A stretch of DNA of 35,983 nt from Flavimaricola sp. (GTDB taxonomy: Bacteria > Pseudomonadota > Alphaproteobacteria > Rhodobacterales > Rhodobacteraceae). Under the pieces are notes generated by a model, which had not been told where the DNA came from, did not search any database, and saw only the letters and a list, made by a program, of their open reading frames with translations. Below, one piece after another: positions 15,613-24,391 of the stretch; the first letter of the stretch is position 1, and the number at the start of each line of letters is the position of its first letter. A program made the translations under genes and the position numbers. The stretch is taken from NCBI GenBank assembly GCA_020629175.1, contig JAHDDU010000031.1:1-35983 (forward strand), read 5' to 3'.

Positions 15613-16863
15613 TTACAGGGCCAGTTCAACGGCCTCGGCAAGTTGCTCGACCGCTTCTTCAGGTGTCATGTCGGTATTGAAGAACTCGGTGATGACGTCT
15701 GTCGCGGCGCCCACAACACTGGCCTGCGCCGCATGCGTGCCGGCAAATGTTGGCACTGCCGTACCGGCAGTGTCACTGGCCGAGAAATTCGCAGCCGTCG
15801 CCTGTGCACAGGCATCCAGCGCCGAGAAATCCGCATCAGTCCGCGCAGGGATCGCGCCCTTGGCCTGATTGAAAGCTACCTGAACTTCAGGGTCCATGAT
15901 CGCGCTGGCCAAGGTCGCCTGCGCACTAGCAGCTTCCGCGTCAGGCTGAGCAAAAAAGCTCAACGAATTGACAAGATAGACAAACCCGCCTGCATCCGTA
16001 CTCGGCACTGGAATGCAGGCAAAGTCTTCTCCCGCAACTTGACCGGCGTTTGTGAATTCACCCTTGGCCCAGTCGCCCATGATCTGCATCGCGGCTTCGC
16101 CGTTGATCACCATTGCCGTCGCAAGGTTCCAGTCGCGGCCAGAGAAGTCATCGTCGACCATGCCGCGAATGTCAGCCATTTGCGCAAACACAGCCCGCAT
16201 TGTGTCAGAACGCAAAGCGTTGAGGTCGAGATTCACCAAGGCCTCACGGTAGAAATCAGCGCCGCCAACGCCCAATACCAGAGCTTCGAACATATACGCT
16301 TCTTGCCATGCCTGGCCGCCGTGGGCGATCGGCACAATACCAGCCTCGATGAAACGCGGTGCAAGGGCGTTGAATTCATCCCAGGTTGTCGGGAATTCCG
16401 CACCGATGGCGTCAAACGCCGCGTGAGATGCCCAAATCATGTCTGTGCGATGCACGTTTGTGGGCGCAGCAACGTAGGCACCGTTGATCTTGCTGAAATC
16501 CTGCACCGCTTGCGGCAGGACCTCATCCCAGCCTTCGGCCTCAGCAACAGCATTGACGTCACCCAAGAGCCCCTCATTGGCCCAGTCAATTATGTTTTGA
16601 CCCAGCATCAGCATCGCTGCCGGCGGATCACCCGCTGCGATGCGCGCCTGAAGCGCGGTTTTAGCCTGATCGCCGCCGCCACCTGCGACCGGGGCATCCT
16701 GCCAGGCAACGCCCGCCTCAACCACCCTATCCCGGATCACCCCAAGGGCAGCGGCTTCGCCTCCTGATGTCCAGAAATGCATGACTTCGACGCTTTCTTC
16801 AGCCATGGCCTGAGACGACGACACGCAAAGCGTCACGGCTGCTATATTGGCAAGTCTTTTCAT
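15613..16863 (-). CDS. Sugar ABC transporter substrate-binding protein (copy 1)
   Basis: A 416-residue periplasmic binding protein of the CUT1 sugar class. Signal peptide of about 21 residues (MKRLANIAAVTLCVSSSQAMA, cleaved before EESVEV), then the opening [20 protein letters not shown] usual for these proteins, and the central [12 protein letters not shown] block. The ATG at 16863 is chosen because AGAGGA lies about nine bases upstream and the sequence from there is a normal signal peptide. It is clearly paralogous to the binding protein at 18833-20086: they share [36 protein letters not shown] and MGDWAKGEF. It is placed after the permeases and before the ATPase. Confidence 0.93.
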   Translation of the reverse strand: MKRLANIAAVTLCVSSSQAMAEESVEVMHFWTSGGEAAALGVIRDRVVEAGVAWQDAPVAGGGGDQAKTALQARIAAGDPPAAMLMLGQNIIDWANEGLLGDVNAVAEAEGWDEVLPQAVQDFSKINGAYVAAPTNVHRTDMIWASHAAFDAIGAEFPTTWDEFNALAPRFIEAGIVPIAHGGQAWQEAYMFEALVLGVGGADFYREALVNLDLNALRSDTMRAVFAQMADIRGMVDDDFSGRDWNLATAMVINGEAAMQIMGDWAKGEFTNAGQVAGEDFACIPVPSTDAGGFVYLVNSLSFFAQPDAEAASAQATLASAIMDPEVQVAFNQAKGAIPARTDADFSALDACAQATAANFSASDTAGTAVPTFAGTHAAQASVVGAATDVITEFFNTDMTPEEAVEQLAEAVELAL

Positions 16864-16925
16864 ATGTGATTTTCCTCTCATGTTGGGATCGGCTTACGAA
16901 ACCGATGGTTGTTGATCTCAACATG

Positions 16926-16954
16926 GTCGGGGGCGGTTGCAGCCGCCTCCCGAC
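16926..16954. other. Strong intercistronic hairpin
   Basis: GTCGGG plus GGCGG (16926-16936) pairs with CCGCC, a bulged T, and CCCGAC (16943-16954) around a TTGCAG loop. It lies between the stop of the second permease gene and the start of binding-protein copy 1. An mRNA-processing or stability role is likely; there is no T-tract, so it is not a clear terminator. Confidence 0.55.
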
Positions 16955-16965
16955 CGACTCGGTAC

Positions 16966-17847
16966 TCATCCCTTCACTGATCCGGCCATCAAACCGCGCA
17001 CGAAATAGCGGCCCGCAACAATGTAGACGAGAAGGGTGGGAAGTGCGGCTAGGATCGCCCCCGCAAAGTGAACGTTGTACTCTTTCACCCCGGTTGACGA
17101 TTGAACAAGGTTGTTCAAGGCCACTGTCATGGGCTGGCTATCAGCGCCGGCAAAAGACGCCCCAAACAAGAAGTCATTCCAAATGTTGGTGAACTGCCAG
17201 ATGATCGACACCACCGCGATAGGTCCCGATGAAGGCAGCAAGATACGCCAAAAGATCTGGAAGAACCCGGCCCCGTCAATCTGTGCCGCGCGGATCAGTT
17301 CCATCGGAAAGACTGCATAGTAGTTGCGGAAGTAAAGCGTCGTGAACCCGATACCATAGACCACATGCACAAGCACCAGACCCCAAGTGGTACCCGCCAT
17401 TCCCATCATACCCAGCATCCGCGCCATCGGGATCAGCACAATCTGAAACGGGATAAAGCAGGCGAACAACATCAGGCCGAACAGGATCGTATCTCCGCGA
17501 AACCGCCATTTTGTCAGAACATAGCCGTTCAGCGCCCCTAGAACGGTTGAAATGACCACAGCGGGCACGACCATCTTGATCGAGTTCCAGAAGTACGGCG
17601 CGAGACCGGTTGGATCGACACCGATCTGAGCAGATGACCAGGCCTTGGCCCATGGCTCTAGCGTAAAGGCCTGCGGCAGGTTCATCATACCCCCGCCTGT
17701 GATCTCATCCAATGGTTTGACGGAATTCACAACCATCACATAAAGCGGCAACATGTAGAACAGCGCAAACAGTAGCAGGACGAGGTAGATCAGCGCACGT
17801 GTGACGCGACCCGTGCGAATGGCGGTATCTTGGGAAGCGACAGACAT
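16966..17847 (-). CDS. Sugar ABC transporter permease (MalG-like)
   Basis: A 293-residue inner-membrane permease with six predicted helices, the first at about residues 18-38 (YLVLLLFALFYMLPLYVMVV). The cytoplasmic loop that contacts the ATPase is visible as ELIRAAQIDGAGFFQIFWRILLP (about residues 185-207), the EAA motif of the binding-protein-dependent permease family. Its short N-terminus marks it as the MalG-type partner. Its start overlaps the stop of the other permease by one base (17847), so they are translationally coupled and form the heterodimeric pore of one importer. Confidence 0.94.
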   Translation of the reverse strand: MSVASQDTAIRTGRVTRALIYLVLLLFALFYMLPLYVMVVNSVKPLDEITGGGMMNLPQAFTLEPWAKAWSSAQIGVDPTGLAPYFWNSIKMVVPAVVISTVLGALNGYVLTKWRFRGDTILFGLMLFACFIPFQIVLIPMARMLGMMGMAGTTWGLVLVHVVYGIGFTTLYFRNYYAVFPMELIRAAQIDGAGFFQIFWRILLPSSGPIAVVSIIWQFTNIWNDFLFGASFAGADSQPMTVALNNLVQSSTGVKEYNVHFAGAILAALPTLLVYIVAGRYFVRGLMAGSVKG

Positions 17848-18740
17848 TACTTCTTCTCCCGCAGTTCGGCATAAAGGTATGGGATCATGATAGCGGCGAT
17901 CGTCATCAGCATAATTGTGGCCGAGGCCGCACCGATCCCCATCTGGTTGCGGCTGAACGTGTAGGAATACATGAATGTCGCTGGCAGTTCGGTCGCGCGG
18001 CCGGGACCGCCACCCGTCAGGGCAATCACAAGGTCAAACGTCTTGATCGCAAGATGGCTCAGGATCACGAAAGCCGAAAGGAATGCGGGCCGCAATTGCG
18101 GAATGATGATCCGGCGGTAGAGATTCCAGTTAGACGCACCATCCATCTGCGCGGCCTTCAGGATCTCATTGTCGATCCCACGGAGGCCAGCCAAAAACAT
18201 CGCCATGACGAAACCAGATGTCTGCCAGACGGCGGCAAGGACAACGGTGTAGATTGCGAAATTGCGGTTTTTAATCCAATCGAACTCGAACGACGTCCAA
18301 CCCCAGGTTTGCAGCACATTCTCAAGCCCGATGCCCGGGTCAAGGAACCACTTCCATGCGGTGCCGGTAACGATGAATGAGAGCGCCATAGGGTAAAGGT
18401 AGATAGTGCGGATCACACCCTCTGCGCGCACTTTCTGGTCCAGAAATATCGCAAGGCCTAGGCCGAGCACAGTACAGATCGTGATGTAGAGCGCAGCAAA
18501 GATGCCCATGTTCTTGAGAGAGATTTCCCAATGGCTCAGCCGCCAGAGTTTGGAATAGTTCTCCCATCCCACCCATCCATAAGACGGCAGCAAACGGCTA
18601 TCGGTGAATGACAGATACACCGAGAAAATGATGAAGCCGTAGACAAAGACCAGCACCATGGCCAGCGATGGTGACAGCACCAACTTCGGCAACCAAGATT
18701 GTAGCCGCGTCTTGAAATCCGCGTCGGCAGTCTGTGCCAT
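17847..18740 (-). CDS. Sugar ABC transporter permease (MalF-like)
   Basis: A 297-residue inner-membrane permease, first of the pair. The first helix is near residues 20-42 (LSPSLAMVLVFVYGFIIFSV), with five more further on. The EAA-type loop, ILKAAQMDGASNWNLYRRIIIPQL, is in the second half, followed by the last two helices. Its length fits MalF-like permeases that lack the large periplasmic loop. It follows binding-protein copy 2 by 92 bp, a gap that holds a hairpin. Confidence 0.94.
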   Translation of the reverse strand: MAQTADADFKTRLQSWLPKLVLSPSLAMVLVFVYGFIIFSVYLSFTDSRLLPSYGWVGWENYSKLWRLSHWEISLKNMGIFAALYITICTVLGLGLAIFLDQKVRAEGVIRTIYLYPMALSFIVTGTAWKWFLDPGIGLENVLQTWGWTSFEFDWIKNRNFAIYTVVLAAVWQTSGFVMAMFLAGLRGIDNEILKAAQMDGASNWNLYRRIIIPQLRPAFLSAFVILSHLAIKTFDLVIALTGGGPGRATELPATFMYSYTFSRNQMGIGAASATIMLMTIAAIMIPYLYAELREKK

Positions 18741-18783
18741 TACGCGCCCCCTTTAGGCTAAGTGGTAAGTGTGTTTTTGGTAC

Positions 18784-18811
18784 GGCGGAGCGGTTCAAAC
18801 ACCGCCCCGCC
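18784..18811 (-). other. Intercistronic hairpin after binding-protein copy 2
   Basis: GGCGG, one mismatch, GCGGT, loop TCAAAC, ACCGC, CCGCC: a stem of about ten pairs starting 21 bases after the stop of the binding-protein gene. It has the same placement as the hairpin after copy 1 (15581-15605) and fits mRNA stabilisation to give more binding protein than permease. Confidence 0.55.
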
Positions 18812-18832
18812 ACCGGGAGGATCTCTCAGTGG

Positions 18833-20086
18833 TTACTGAGCGATTTCAACGGCCAGGACGAGTTCCTCGACAGCAGTTTCACTATCATACTCACCGTTGA
18901 AGTGCGCGGTGATCACGTCATACATCGCGTTCTTCACTGCAGCTTCATTGGCGTGACCATGGGCCATAGAGCCAAAGAGGTTGCCACTTTCTGCAGCCGC
19001 CGCGAGGTCAGCAATGCCCTGCCGGCCACATGCGTCAAAGTCGGCGTCAGACACGTCCGTGCGTGCAGGCACAGAGCCTTTGACCACGTTGAACGCAGAT
19101 TGGAACGATGGCGAAAGGATCGCTGAGGCCAACGCCGCCTGCTCTGACGATACCGACCCACCTTGGTCAAACATCATGAACTGGTCGGCATTGAATGTGA
19201 CCTGATCCTGCGTGCCTGGGAAACGGAAGCACAAGAAATCTTCGCCCGGGGTTTGTCCCGCATTCAGGAATTCGCCCTTGGCCCAGTCACCCATCATCTG
19301 GAAACCCGCTTCACCGTTAATGACCATCGCCGTGGCAAGGTTCCAGTCGCGGCCTGAGAAGTTCTCATCAACATTAGCGCGGATCACCGCCATGCGATCA
19401 AATGCCTCTCGCATCGCGTCGGACCCCAATACCTCTGGGTCAAGGTCAACGAACGCGGCTTGGTAGCCATCTGGGCCCAGTGTCGACATCGCCACAGCGT
19501 CAAAGACAGTCGCTTCCTGCCACGGCTGACCACCATGTGCGATCGGGGTCACGCCAGCGGCAGCGAGCGTTTCCAGTGCAGCCGTAAAGTCTTCCCATGT
19601 CTCAGGAACCGCGATGCCATTTGCGTCCAGAACGGACTTGTTGGCCCAAACCCAGTTTGTGGAATGAACATTCACCGGAGCCGAAACCCAAACGCCGTTG
19701 ACTTTTGCAAACTGCTGCAACGCGGCAGGCACAACATCATCCCAGCCCTCAGCGGCGGCAACGTCGTTCAGGTTCGCTAACGCGCCCTGATTGGCCCAGT
19801 CGATGATGTCAAAGCCAAGGCCCTGAACGGCGGTCGGCGCGTTGCCTGCGGTGACACGGGCGCGCAGCACGGTCATCGCCTGCTCACCACCCCCGCCCGC
19901 CACTGGCATATCCGTCCAGCTGACGCCCTGCCCTTCGAGGTCTTCTTTCAACACATTAAGTGCTGCGGCTTCACCTCCGGATGTCCACCAGTGCAGCACC
20001 TCGACTCCGTGGCCGTCGGCTTTGGCCACACCTGCGGCGACTGTTAGTGCCAGTGCCATTGCTGTTGTTTTCATGTAAGAACGCAT
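18833..20086 (-). CDS. Sugar ABC transporter substrate-binding protein (copy 2)
   Basis: A 417-residue periplasmic sugar-binding protein with a signal peptide ([20 protein letters not shown], cleaved near KADG). The mature start [20 protein letters not shown] and the [10 protein letters not shown] block match the CUT1 sugar class. The start at 20086 is chosen because GGAGGA lies just upstream; a frame from 20101 would begin inside that ribosome-binding site. It is a close paralogue of copy 1: the DNA around 19290-19365 is still recognisably similar to 16080-16150. Together they flank a single pair of permeases, so either protein may deliver a different, related ligand to the same pore. Confidence 0.93.
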   Translation of the reverse strand: MRSYMKTTAMALALTVAAGVAKADGHGVEVLHWWTSGGEAAALNVLKEDLEGQGVSWTDMPVAGGGGEQAMTVLRARVTAGNAPTAVQGLGFDIIDWANQGALANLNDVAAAEGWDDVVPAALQQFAKVNGVWVSAPVNVHSTNWVWANKSVLDANGIAVPETWEDFTAALETLAAAGVTPIAHGGQPWQEATVFDAVAMSTLGPDGYQAAFVDLDPEVLGSDAMREAFDRMAVIRANVDENFSGRDWNLATAMVINGEAGFQMMGDWAKGEFLNAGQTPGEDFLCFRFPGTQDQVTFNADQFMMFDQGGSVSSEQAALASAILSPSFQSAFNVVKGSVPARTDVSDADFDACGRQGIADLAAAAESGNLFGSMAHGHANEAAVKNAMYDVITAHFNGEYDSETAVEELVLAVEIAQ

Positions 20087-20109
20087 TTGGTTTCCTCCCA
20101 TATCGCGTT

Positions 20110-20132
20110 GCGTAAATGGCGCGCCGTTACGC
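20110..20132. other. Dyad at the end of the aldehyde dehydrogenase gene
   Basis: GCGTAA and TTACGC flank a GGCGCGCC self-complementary core across the stop of the aldehyde dehydrogenase gene, just ahead of binding-protein copy 2. It could be an RNA processing or attenuation element. No T-tract follows on either strand. Confidence 0.35.
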
Positions 20133-21650
20133 GCCCGTCTCCACCCAAGGTGCCCGGCTGTCGCGTCCTACGCGCATCACCAGTGATTTCACCTCAAGAA
20201 ATTCGTCATATCCGTATTTGCCGATCTCACGGCCCTGGCCCGATTGCTTGACCCCGCCAAAGGCGAGTTCGGGGTACCCATCCATCCAAGTGTTCGTCCA
20301 AACCGTGCCCGCATGGGCCCGGCGCGCAAATTCAAGGCAGGTGTGGATGTCTGTGCTCCATATGCCAGCAGACAAGCCATAGTCGCTGTCGTTGGTCAGC
20401 TTGATGGCTTCTTCCAGTGTCTTAAAAGTCAGCACGGTCAACACCGGGCCAAAGACTTCCTCCCGCGCGATGGCCATATCTGGCGTCACGCCCGTCACCA
20501 CGGTCGGTTGATAAAATTGCGGCCCAAGCCCTTCAACTTCAAGGGGCCCACCGCCCAACTCTACTCGCGCTCCGGCGTTGATGGCCTCTTGCACATATGC
20601 GTCGATCTTGGCGTTGTGATCTGCCGTGACGATGGCCCCCACTTGGGTGCTTTCATCAAGTGGGTCGCCAAATTTGACCTTGCGCGACATCTCCACCACG
20701 CGCGCCACGAATGCCTTGGCAATATCCTCATGCACAATGATCCGGCTTGACGAATTACAGCACTGGCCAACGTTGAAATAGACGCCGAATGTCACCGCGT
20801 CCGCGGCGTTTTCCAAATCCGCGTCAGGCATAATAACTTGTGGATTCTTGCCGCCCAGCTCCAGTGCGACCTTCTTCAATGTGCCCGACGCGGCCTGAGT
20901 GATCTGTTTTCCCACTGCCGTCGATCCGGTGAACGTCACCATGTCCACATCCTTGTGGGACGCCATCAGGCTGCCCACCGGCTCGCCGTAGCCCAAAACG
21001 ATGTTGCACACACCTGCAGGCAAGCCCGCCTCTATCAACAACTCACCCAGCATGACGGTTGAGGACGGTGTCACCTCGGACGGCTTCACAACCACCGTGC
21101 AGCCCGCAGCCAAAGCAAAGGGCAGCTTCTGGCTCAAAATCCAGAACGGAAAATTCCAGGGCGTGATAATCGACACGACGCCGATAGGGTCTTTGACCAC
21201 AACGCCCAGCATGTCCTCGCCTAGCGAATTGTGGCTGTCGCCATGGGATGTGCGGGCTAAGGCAGCAGCATAGCGCCATAGATCCGCCGCACCGCTCACT
21301 TCCCCCCGCGCTTGAGAGATCGGCTTGCCGCTTTCCAGCGTTTCTTGAACGGCGATCCGCGCGACGTTCGCTTCGATAAGATCAGCGACCTGCAACAAAA
21401 CGGTTGCCCGCTCCTTCGCCGAAAGCTGGCTCCAAACACCTGCATCAAAGGCACGGCGTGCGGCGGTAACCGCCGCTTCCGTCTCCGCCTCGCCCGCCTT
21501 TGCGCTGCGACTGACCACGATATCGTGCGAAGGCGACACGCGTTCAAATGTTTCAGACCCTTTGACCCAGACACCATCAATCAGGTGCCGGCCGGTAAAA
21601 ACCGGTGGAAGATCACAGGATTTCGCCGTGTTGATAGTGAGGTCTTTCAT
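20127..21650 (-). CDS. NAD(P)-dependent aldehyde dehydrogenase
   Basis: A 507-residue enzyme of the classical aldehyde dehydrogenase superfamily, which oxidises an aldehyde to the acid. Visible motifs: ITPWNFPFW (about 162-170), cofactor-binding VVVKPSE (186-192), catalytic glutamate E264 in LELGGKNP, and the nucleophile C298 in [12 protein letters not shown]. It most resembles betaine/lactaldehyde/gamma-hydroxy aldehyde dehydrogenases, which do not tell the substrate. It starts four bases after the stop of the enoyl-CoA hydratase gene. The two GMC oxidoreductases further down could supply its aldehyde substrate. Confidence 0.95.
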   Translation of the reverse strand: MKDLTINTAKSCDLPPVFTGRHLIDGVWVKGSETFERVSPSHDIVVSRSAKAGEAETEAAVTAARRAFDAGVWSQLSAKERATVLLQVADLIEANVARIAVQETLESGKPISQARGEVSGAADLWRYAAALARTSHGDSHNSLGEDMLGVVVKDPIGVVSIITPWNFPFWILSQKLPFALAAGCTVVVKPSEVTPSSTVMLGELLIEAGLPAGVCNIVLGYGEPVGSLMASHKDVDMVTFTGSTAVGKQITQAASGTLKKVALELGGKNPQVIMPDADLENAADAVTFGVYFNVGQCCNSSSRIIVHEDIAKAFVARVVEMSRKVKFGDPLDESTQVGAIVTADHNAKIDAYVQEAINAGARVELGGGPLEVEGLGPQFYQPTVVTGVTPDMAIAREEVFGPVLTVLTFKTLEEAIKLTNDSDYGLSAGIWSTDIHTCLEFARRAHAGTVWTNTWMDGYPELAFGGVKQSGQGREIGKYGYDEFLEVKSLVMRVGRDSRAPWVETGA

Positions 21651-21653
21651 GTA

Positions 21654-22421
21654 CTATTGCCCTGTAAATTTGGGGAAACGTTTGTCCAGGAAGGCCTCGA
21701 CGCCTTCGTCGCGGTCTGCGCTGGCACCCGCTGCGGCGGACCCTAAAGCCTCAATCGCGGCGCCACGGTCTTCACCGACAGCTGCATGGATCATGGCTTT
21801 GGTGATTTCGTTCGCACGGGGGGAAACGTCGGCCAGATCAGCTGCGAGATGCATAGCCGCGCTAAGGGCATCCGCAGCCACATCGGCAACGAACCCAAAG
21901 CTCAAGGCCCGCTCTGCCGAGATGCGGCGGCCAAAAACCGCCATTTCCTTAACGACAGGCTCAGGCAACAAACGCATCAGCCGCTGGGTGCCCGACCAAC
22001 CGGGGACAATCCCGACCTTTGCTTCGGGCAAGGCAAGCGTCGCACGAGGTGTCATGACCCGTATGTCACACGCGGTGGCGAGTTCCAGCCCGCCGCCAAA
22101 TGCATGGCCGTTTAACGCAGCAATCGTCGGTTTCGACAGGCGGGCCAACCTATCAAAGATGCGGTGACCATCACGCACCCATGCGCGGGCAAATTCAGCC
22201 GGCGAAAGCGCCCCCCATTCCCCAATGTCCGCCCCACAACAAAACGCCTTGTCGCCCGCGCCTGTCATGATGACAGCGCGCGTGTCAGGATCGCGGTCGA
22301 TCTGGGTCAAGTGCCCATCCAGCGCTTCCAGCATGGCCATTGTCAGCGCGTTCAGCTTGGCCTCATTCGACACCGTCAAAACCGCAACGGGCCCTTCGTT
22401 TGACAAGGTAATCGCGCTCAT
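21654..22421 (-). CDS. Enoyl-CoA hydratase/isomerase family protein
   Basis: A 255-residue crotonase-fold enzyme. The oxyanion-hole loop is FCCGADIGEW (about 60-69), the second is HAFGGGLELATACDI (106-120), and both acidic residues of true hydratases are present: E113 and E133 (LPEAKVGIVPG). It should therefore be active, adding water to a 2-enoyl-CoA, although the superfamily also contains isomerases and lyases. The start at 22421 overlaps the CoA-transferase stop by four bases (ATGA); a longer frame from 22589 adds 56 residues that belong to the neighbour's other frame. With the CoA-transferase ahead of it, it forms a CoA-dependent branch of the operon. Confidence 0.92.
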   Translation of the reverse strand: MSAITLSNEGPVAVLTVSNEAKLNALTMAMLEALDGHLTQIDRDPDTRAVIMTGAGDKAFCCGADIGEWGALSPAEFARAWVRDGHRIFDRLARLSKPTIAALNGHAFGGGLELATACDIRVMTPRATLALPEAKVGIVPGWSGTQRLMRLLPEPVVKEMAVFGRRISAERALSFGFVADVAADALSAAMHLAADLADVSPRANEITKAMIHAAVGEDRGAAIEALGSAAAGASADRDEGVEAFLDKRFPKFTGQ

Positions 22422-23989
22422 AGCGTCAGCCCCATCGGCGCGTCGGACAGCAGCGCCTTTGACATGACAGTCGCGTTTTCGGCGACTTGAACTCGGCCCA
22501 TTGAGGGCCCGACGATGTGTTCCTGCGGATCGATCCCTGGCATGATTTCTGTGGCGACCAGACCATTGCCCTGCAGCGAAATCACGCACCGCTCGGTGAC
22601 ATAGATGACATTTTGCCCCTGCTCCCTCGCACGCTTGCCAGAAAAGGTGACATGCTCGACCTCGTCCACCATCTTGGTAAACTTTCCAGGGGCTTCGATT
22701 TTGATGCCGTCATCTGTCAGGCCAATCTTGGCCCCTGCCTCAAACCAACCCGAAAAAACAAGATTTTTGGCCTTGGCGGTAATGTCGACAAAGCCACCGC
22801 ACCCAGCGGTCAGGTATGGTTTCTTACCGAGCTTTGAGACGTTGACGTTGCCTTCGACATCAACTTCCAGGAATGACAAAAAGGAAACATCGAACCCTGC
22901 ACCTTGAAAATAGATGAACTGTTGTGGCGACGGGACATAGGCGTCAGCGTTTGACGCGCACCCAAAGGCAAAACCGGTCAAGGGCACGCCACCTACGGCG
23001 CCTTGTTCGATCGCCCATGTGACAGCGTCGGGGAGACCCTCTTCCAGCAGAATACGAGGGACCATGGCATTGATGCCAAACCCGAGGTTCGCGGTCATAC
23101 CGCGTCTGAGCTCCATTGCGGCTCGGCGTGCAATTATTTTCTCAACACTATGCTCCACCAGGGTAAAGCTGTCCCATGGACGCATGACCTGACCTGAAAT
23201 CGCTGGGTCATACTGTGTTTCTGTCGTTTGCAATTGCCCGGGCTCGACGACCACGAAATCTACCAGATGGCCTGGCACTCGCACATCATGCGGACGCAAA
23301 GACCCGTTCGCCGTCACGCGTTTGACCTGCGCAATCACCTGCCCACCGTTGTTGCGAACCGCAATCGCCTGCTCCAACCCACCAAGATAGGCACCCTCGT
23401 GCTCATAGGTCAGGTTGCCACGCTCATCCGCGGTCGTGGCCCGAATGATCGCAACATCTGGCGTGATGTTTGGGAAATGCAGCCACGTCTTACCCGCAAA
23501 TTCGGCGCGCTCGACAATAGGTGCCGCCGCCGCCTTGTCGTTCATCGCGCAGCCTTGTCGGATCGGATCGACAAAGGTATCCAACCCTACTTCGGTCAAA
23601 ACACCGGGCCGCTTGGCCGCCGCTTCACGATGCATGTCAAACATGATCCCAGAAGGCACATTGTACGCCGCCACGCGGTTTTCAACGACCATCTTCCAGA
23701 TCTCTGGCATCTCGACGCTGGACGGTCCAGATGGATATGACCCGGCTAGCACACGCGCCAGTAAGCCGTCTTTGGCGATGTGATCCATCCCCTTCACACC
23801 GTAAACGTCCCCCGCAGCAATTGGGTGAAGCGAAGTAATATTCTGTGGATGCCCTGACTCGTCGAACCGGGCGCCGATGGCCGCAAGAACCGCATCCGGA
23901 CAGCCAAGCGTCGAAGACGATGACACAGTGACAACGGCGCCATCGGCAATCTGCGAAATCGCATCTGCAACAGGAACGACCTTGGACAT
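22418..23989 (-). CDS. Acyl-CoA:carboxylate CoA-transferase (fused alpha-beta)
   Basis: A 523-residue class I CoA-transferase in which both halves of the acetate/3-ketoacid CoA-transferase are in one chain. The N-terminal half shows the family's GCPDAVLAAIG and later DKAAAAPIVERAEF/TADERGN segments; the C-terminal half has NLGFGINAMVPRIL and the catalytic glutamate E328 in AIEQGAVGG. It would transfer CoA from a donor such as acetyl- or succinyl-CoA to a carboxylate, reversibly. The start at 23989 is chosen because GGGAGGA lies six bases upstream; a frame from 24070 would be translated through the palindromic operator region. It is the first gene of the long operon. Confidence 0.92.
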   Translation of the reverse strand: MSKVVPVADAISQIADGAVVTVSSSSTLGCPDAVLAAIGARFDESGHPQNITSLHPIAAGDVYGVKGMDHIAKDGLLARVLAGSYPSGPSSVEMPEIWKMVVENRVAAYNVPSGIMFDMHREAAAKRPGVLTEVGLDTFVDPIRQGCAMNDKAAAAPIVERAEFAGKTWLHFPNITPDVAIIRATTADERGNLTYEHEGAYLGGLEQAIAVRNNGGQVIAQVKRVTANGSLRPHDVRVPGHLVDFVVVEPGQLQTTETQYDPAISGQVMRPWDSFTLVEHSVEKIIARRAAMELRRGMTANLGFGINAMVPRILLEEGLPDAVTWAIEQGAVGGVPLTGFAFGCASNADAYVPSPQQFIYFQGAGFDVSFLSFLEVDVEGNVNVSKLGKKPYLTAGCGGFVDITAKAKNLVFSGWFEAGAKIGLTDDGIKIEAPGKFTKMVDEVEHVTFSGKRAREQGQNVIYVTERCVISLQGNGLVATEIMPGIDPQEHIVGPSMGRVQVAENATVMSKALLSDAPMGLTL

Positions 23990-24003
23990 TGCTTCCTCCC
24001 ACG

Positions 24004-24061
24004 CGTTCCAAATGATTTCGTTGGAACGTTCCATATTTTGGTATTGGAACGTTCCATATTT
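24004..24061 (-). promoter_or_regulatory. Operator array at the head of the 16-gene operon
   Basis: Two perfect 12-bp palindromes TGGAACGTTCCA occupy 24022-24033 and 24045-24056, within an 18-bp direct repeat (TTGGAACGTTCCATATTT) at 24021-24038 and 24044-24061. Their centres are 23 bp apart, about two helical turns, so proteins on both would face the same side. A further half-site CGTTCCAA lies at 24004-24011. CG-centred palindromes of this kind are usual LacI-family operators, and the operon encodes one (10034-11038). The stretch lies 15-72 bp upstream of the CoA-transferase start; a -35-like TTGCCA just upstream (24059-24064 on the minus strand) suggests the operators overlap the promoter. 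Confidence 0.78.
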
Positions 24062-24070
24062 GGCAATCAA

Positions 24071-24391
24071 AAAATTCGATTTGGCAAATATCCTTTTATT
24101 TTCCGACGCTAAGACAACTCTTAGTTCTCAATCGGTAGCGCATGATGATCTAAGAGAACGTCAAACGGCCCGGCATTTAGGGATCGATTCGAACAGGCGT
24201 TACTTCAAGGCCCTTTGCATCAAGATTCGCAATTGCGGCGCGGCAACCCGTATATTCGAAGTCATCAATCACTGCACTGACTTGAACTCGCAGAGAAAGT
24301 CCGCTTCCCGCCCTTGGTGTTCAGTGCAGCATCCACAAACTGCCGGAACACAACGTCATTTCTCTAGGTCTTACGCTCAAACCTCAGGCCG
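24071..24391. other. Intergenic region between operon head and ATPase gene
   Basis: No gene is supported. The A+T-rich part near 24071-24120 probably belongs to the promoter of the minus-strand operon. At 24290-24314 the string starting GCAGAGAAAGTCCGCTTCCC matches the one at 5005-5029 in 19 of 25 positions. The remainder shows no motif I recognise. Confidence 0.4.

Noticed and set aside
15643..16767. Long plus-strand open frame (374 codons) opposite the binding protein gene
   Set aside because: It is antisense to a clear signal-peptide-bearing binding protein, has no recognisable domain, and its composition is that of a mirrored G+C-rich gene.
22422..22589. N-terminal extension of the enoyl-CoA hydratase
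   Set aside because: The added 56 residues are unconserved Arg/Ala-rich sequence in another frame of the CoA-transferase; the ATG at 22421 gives the normal protein and an ATGA overlap.
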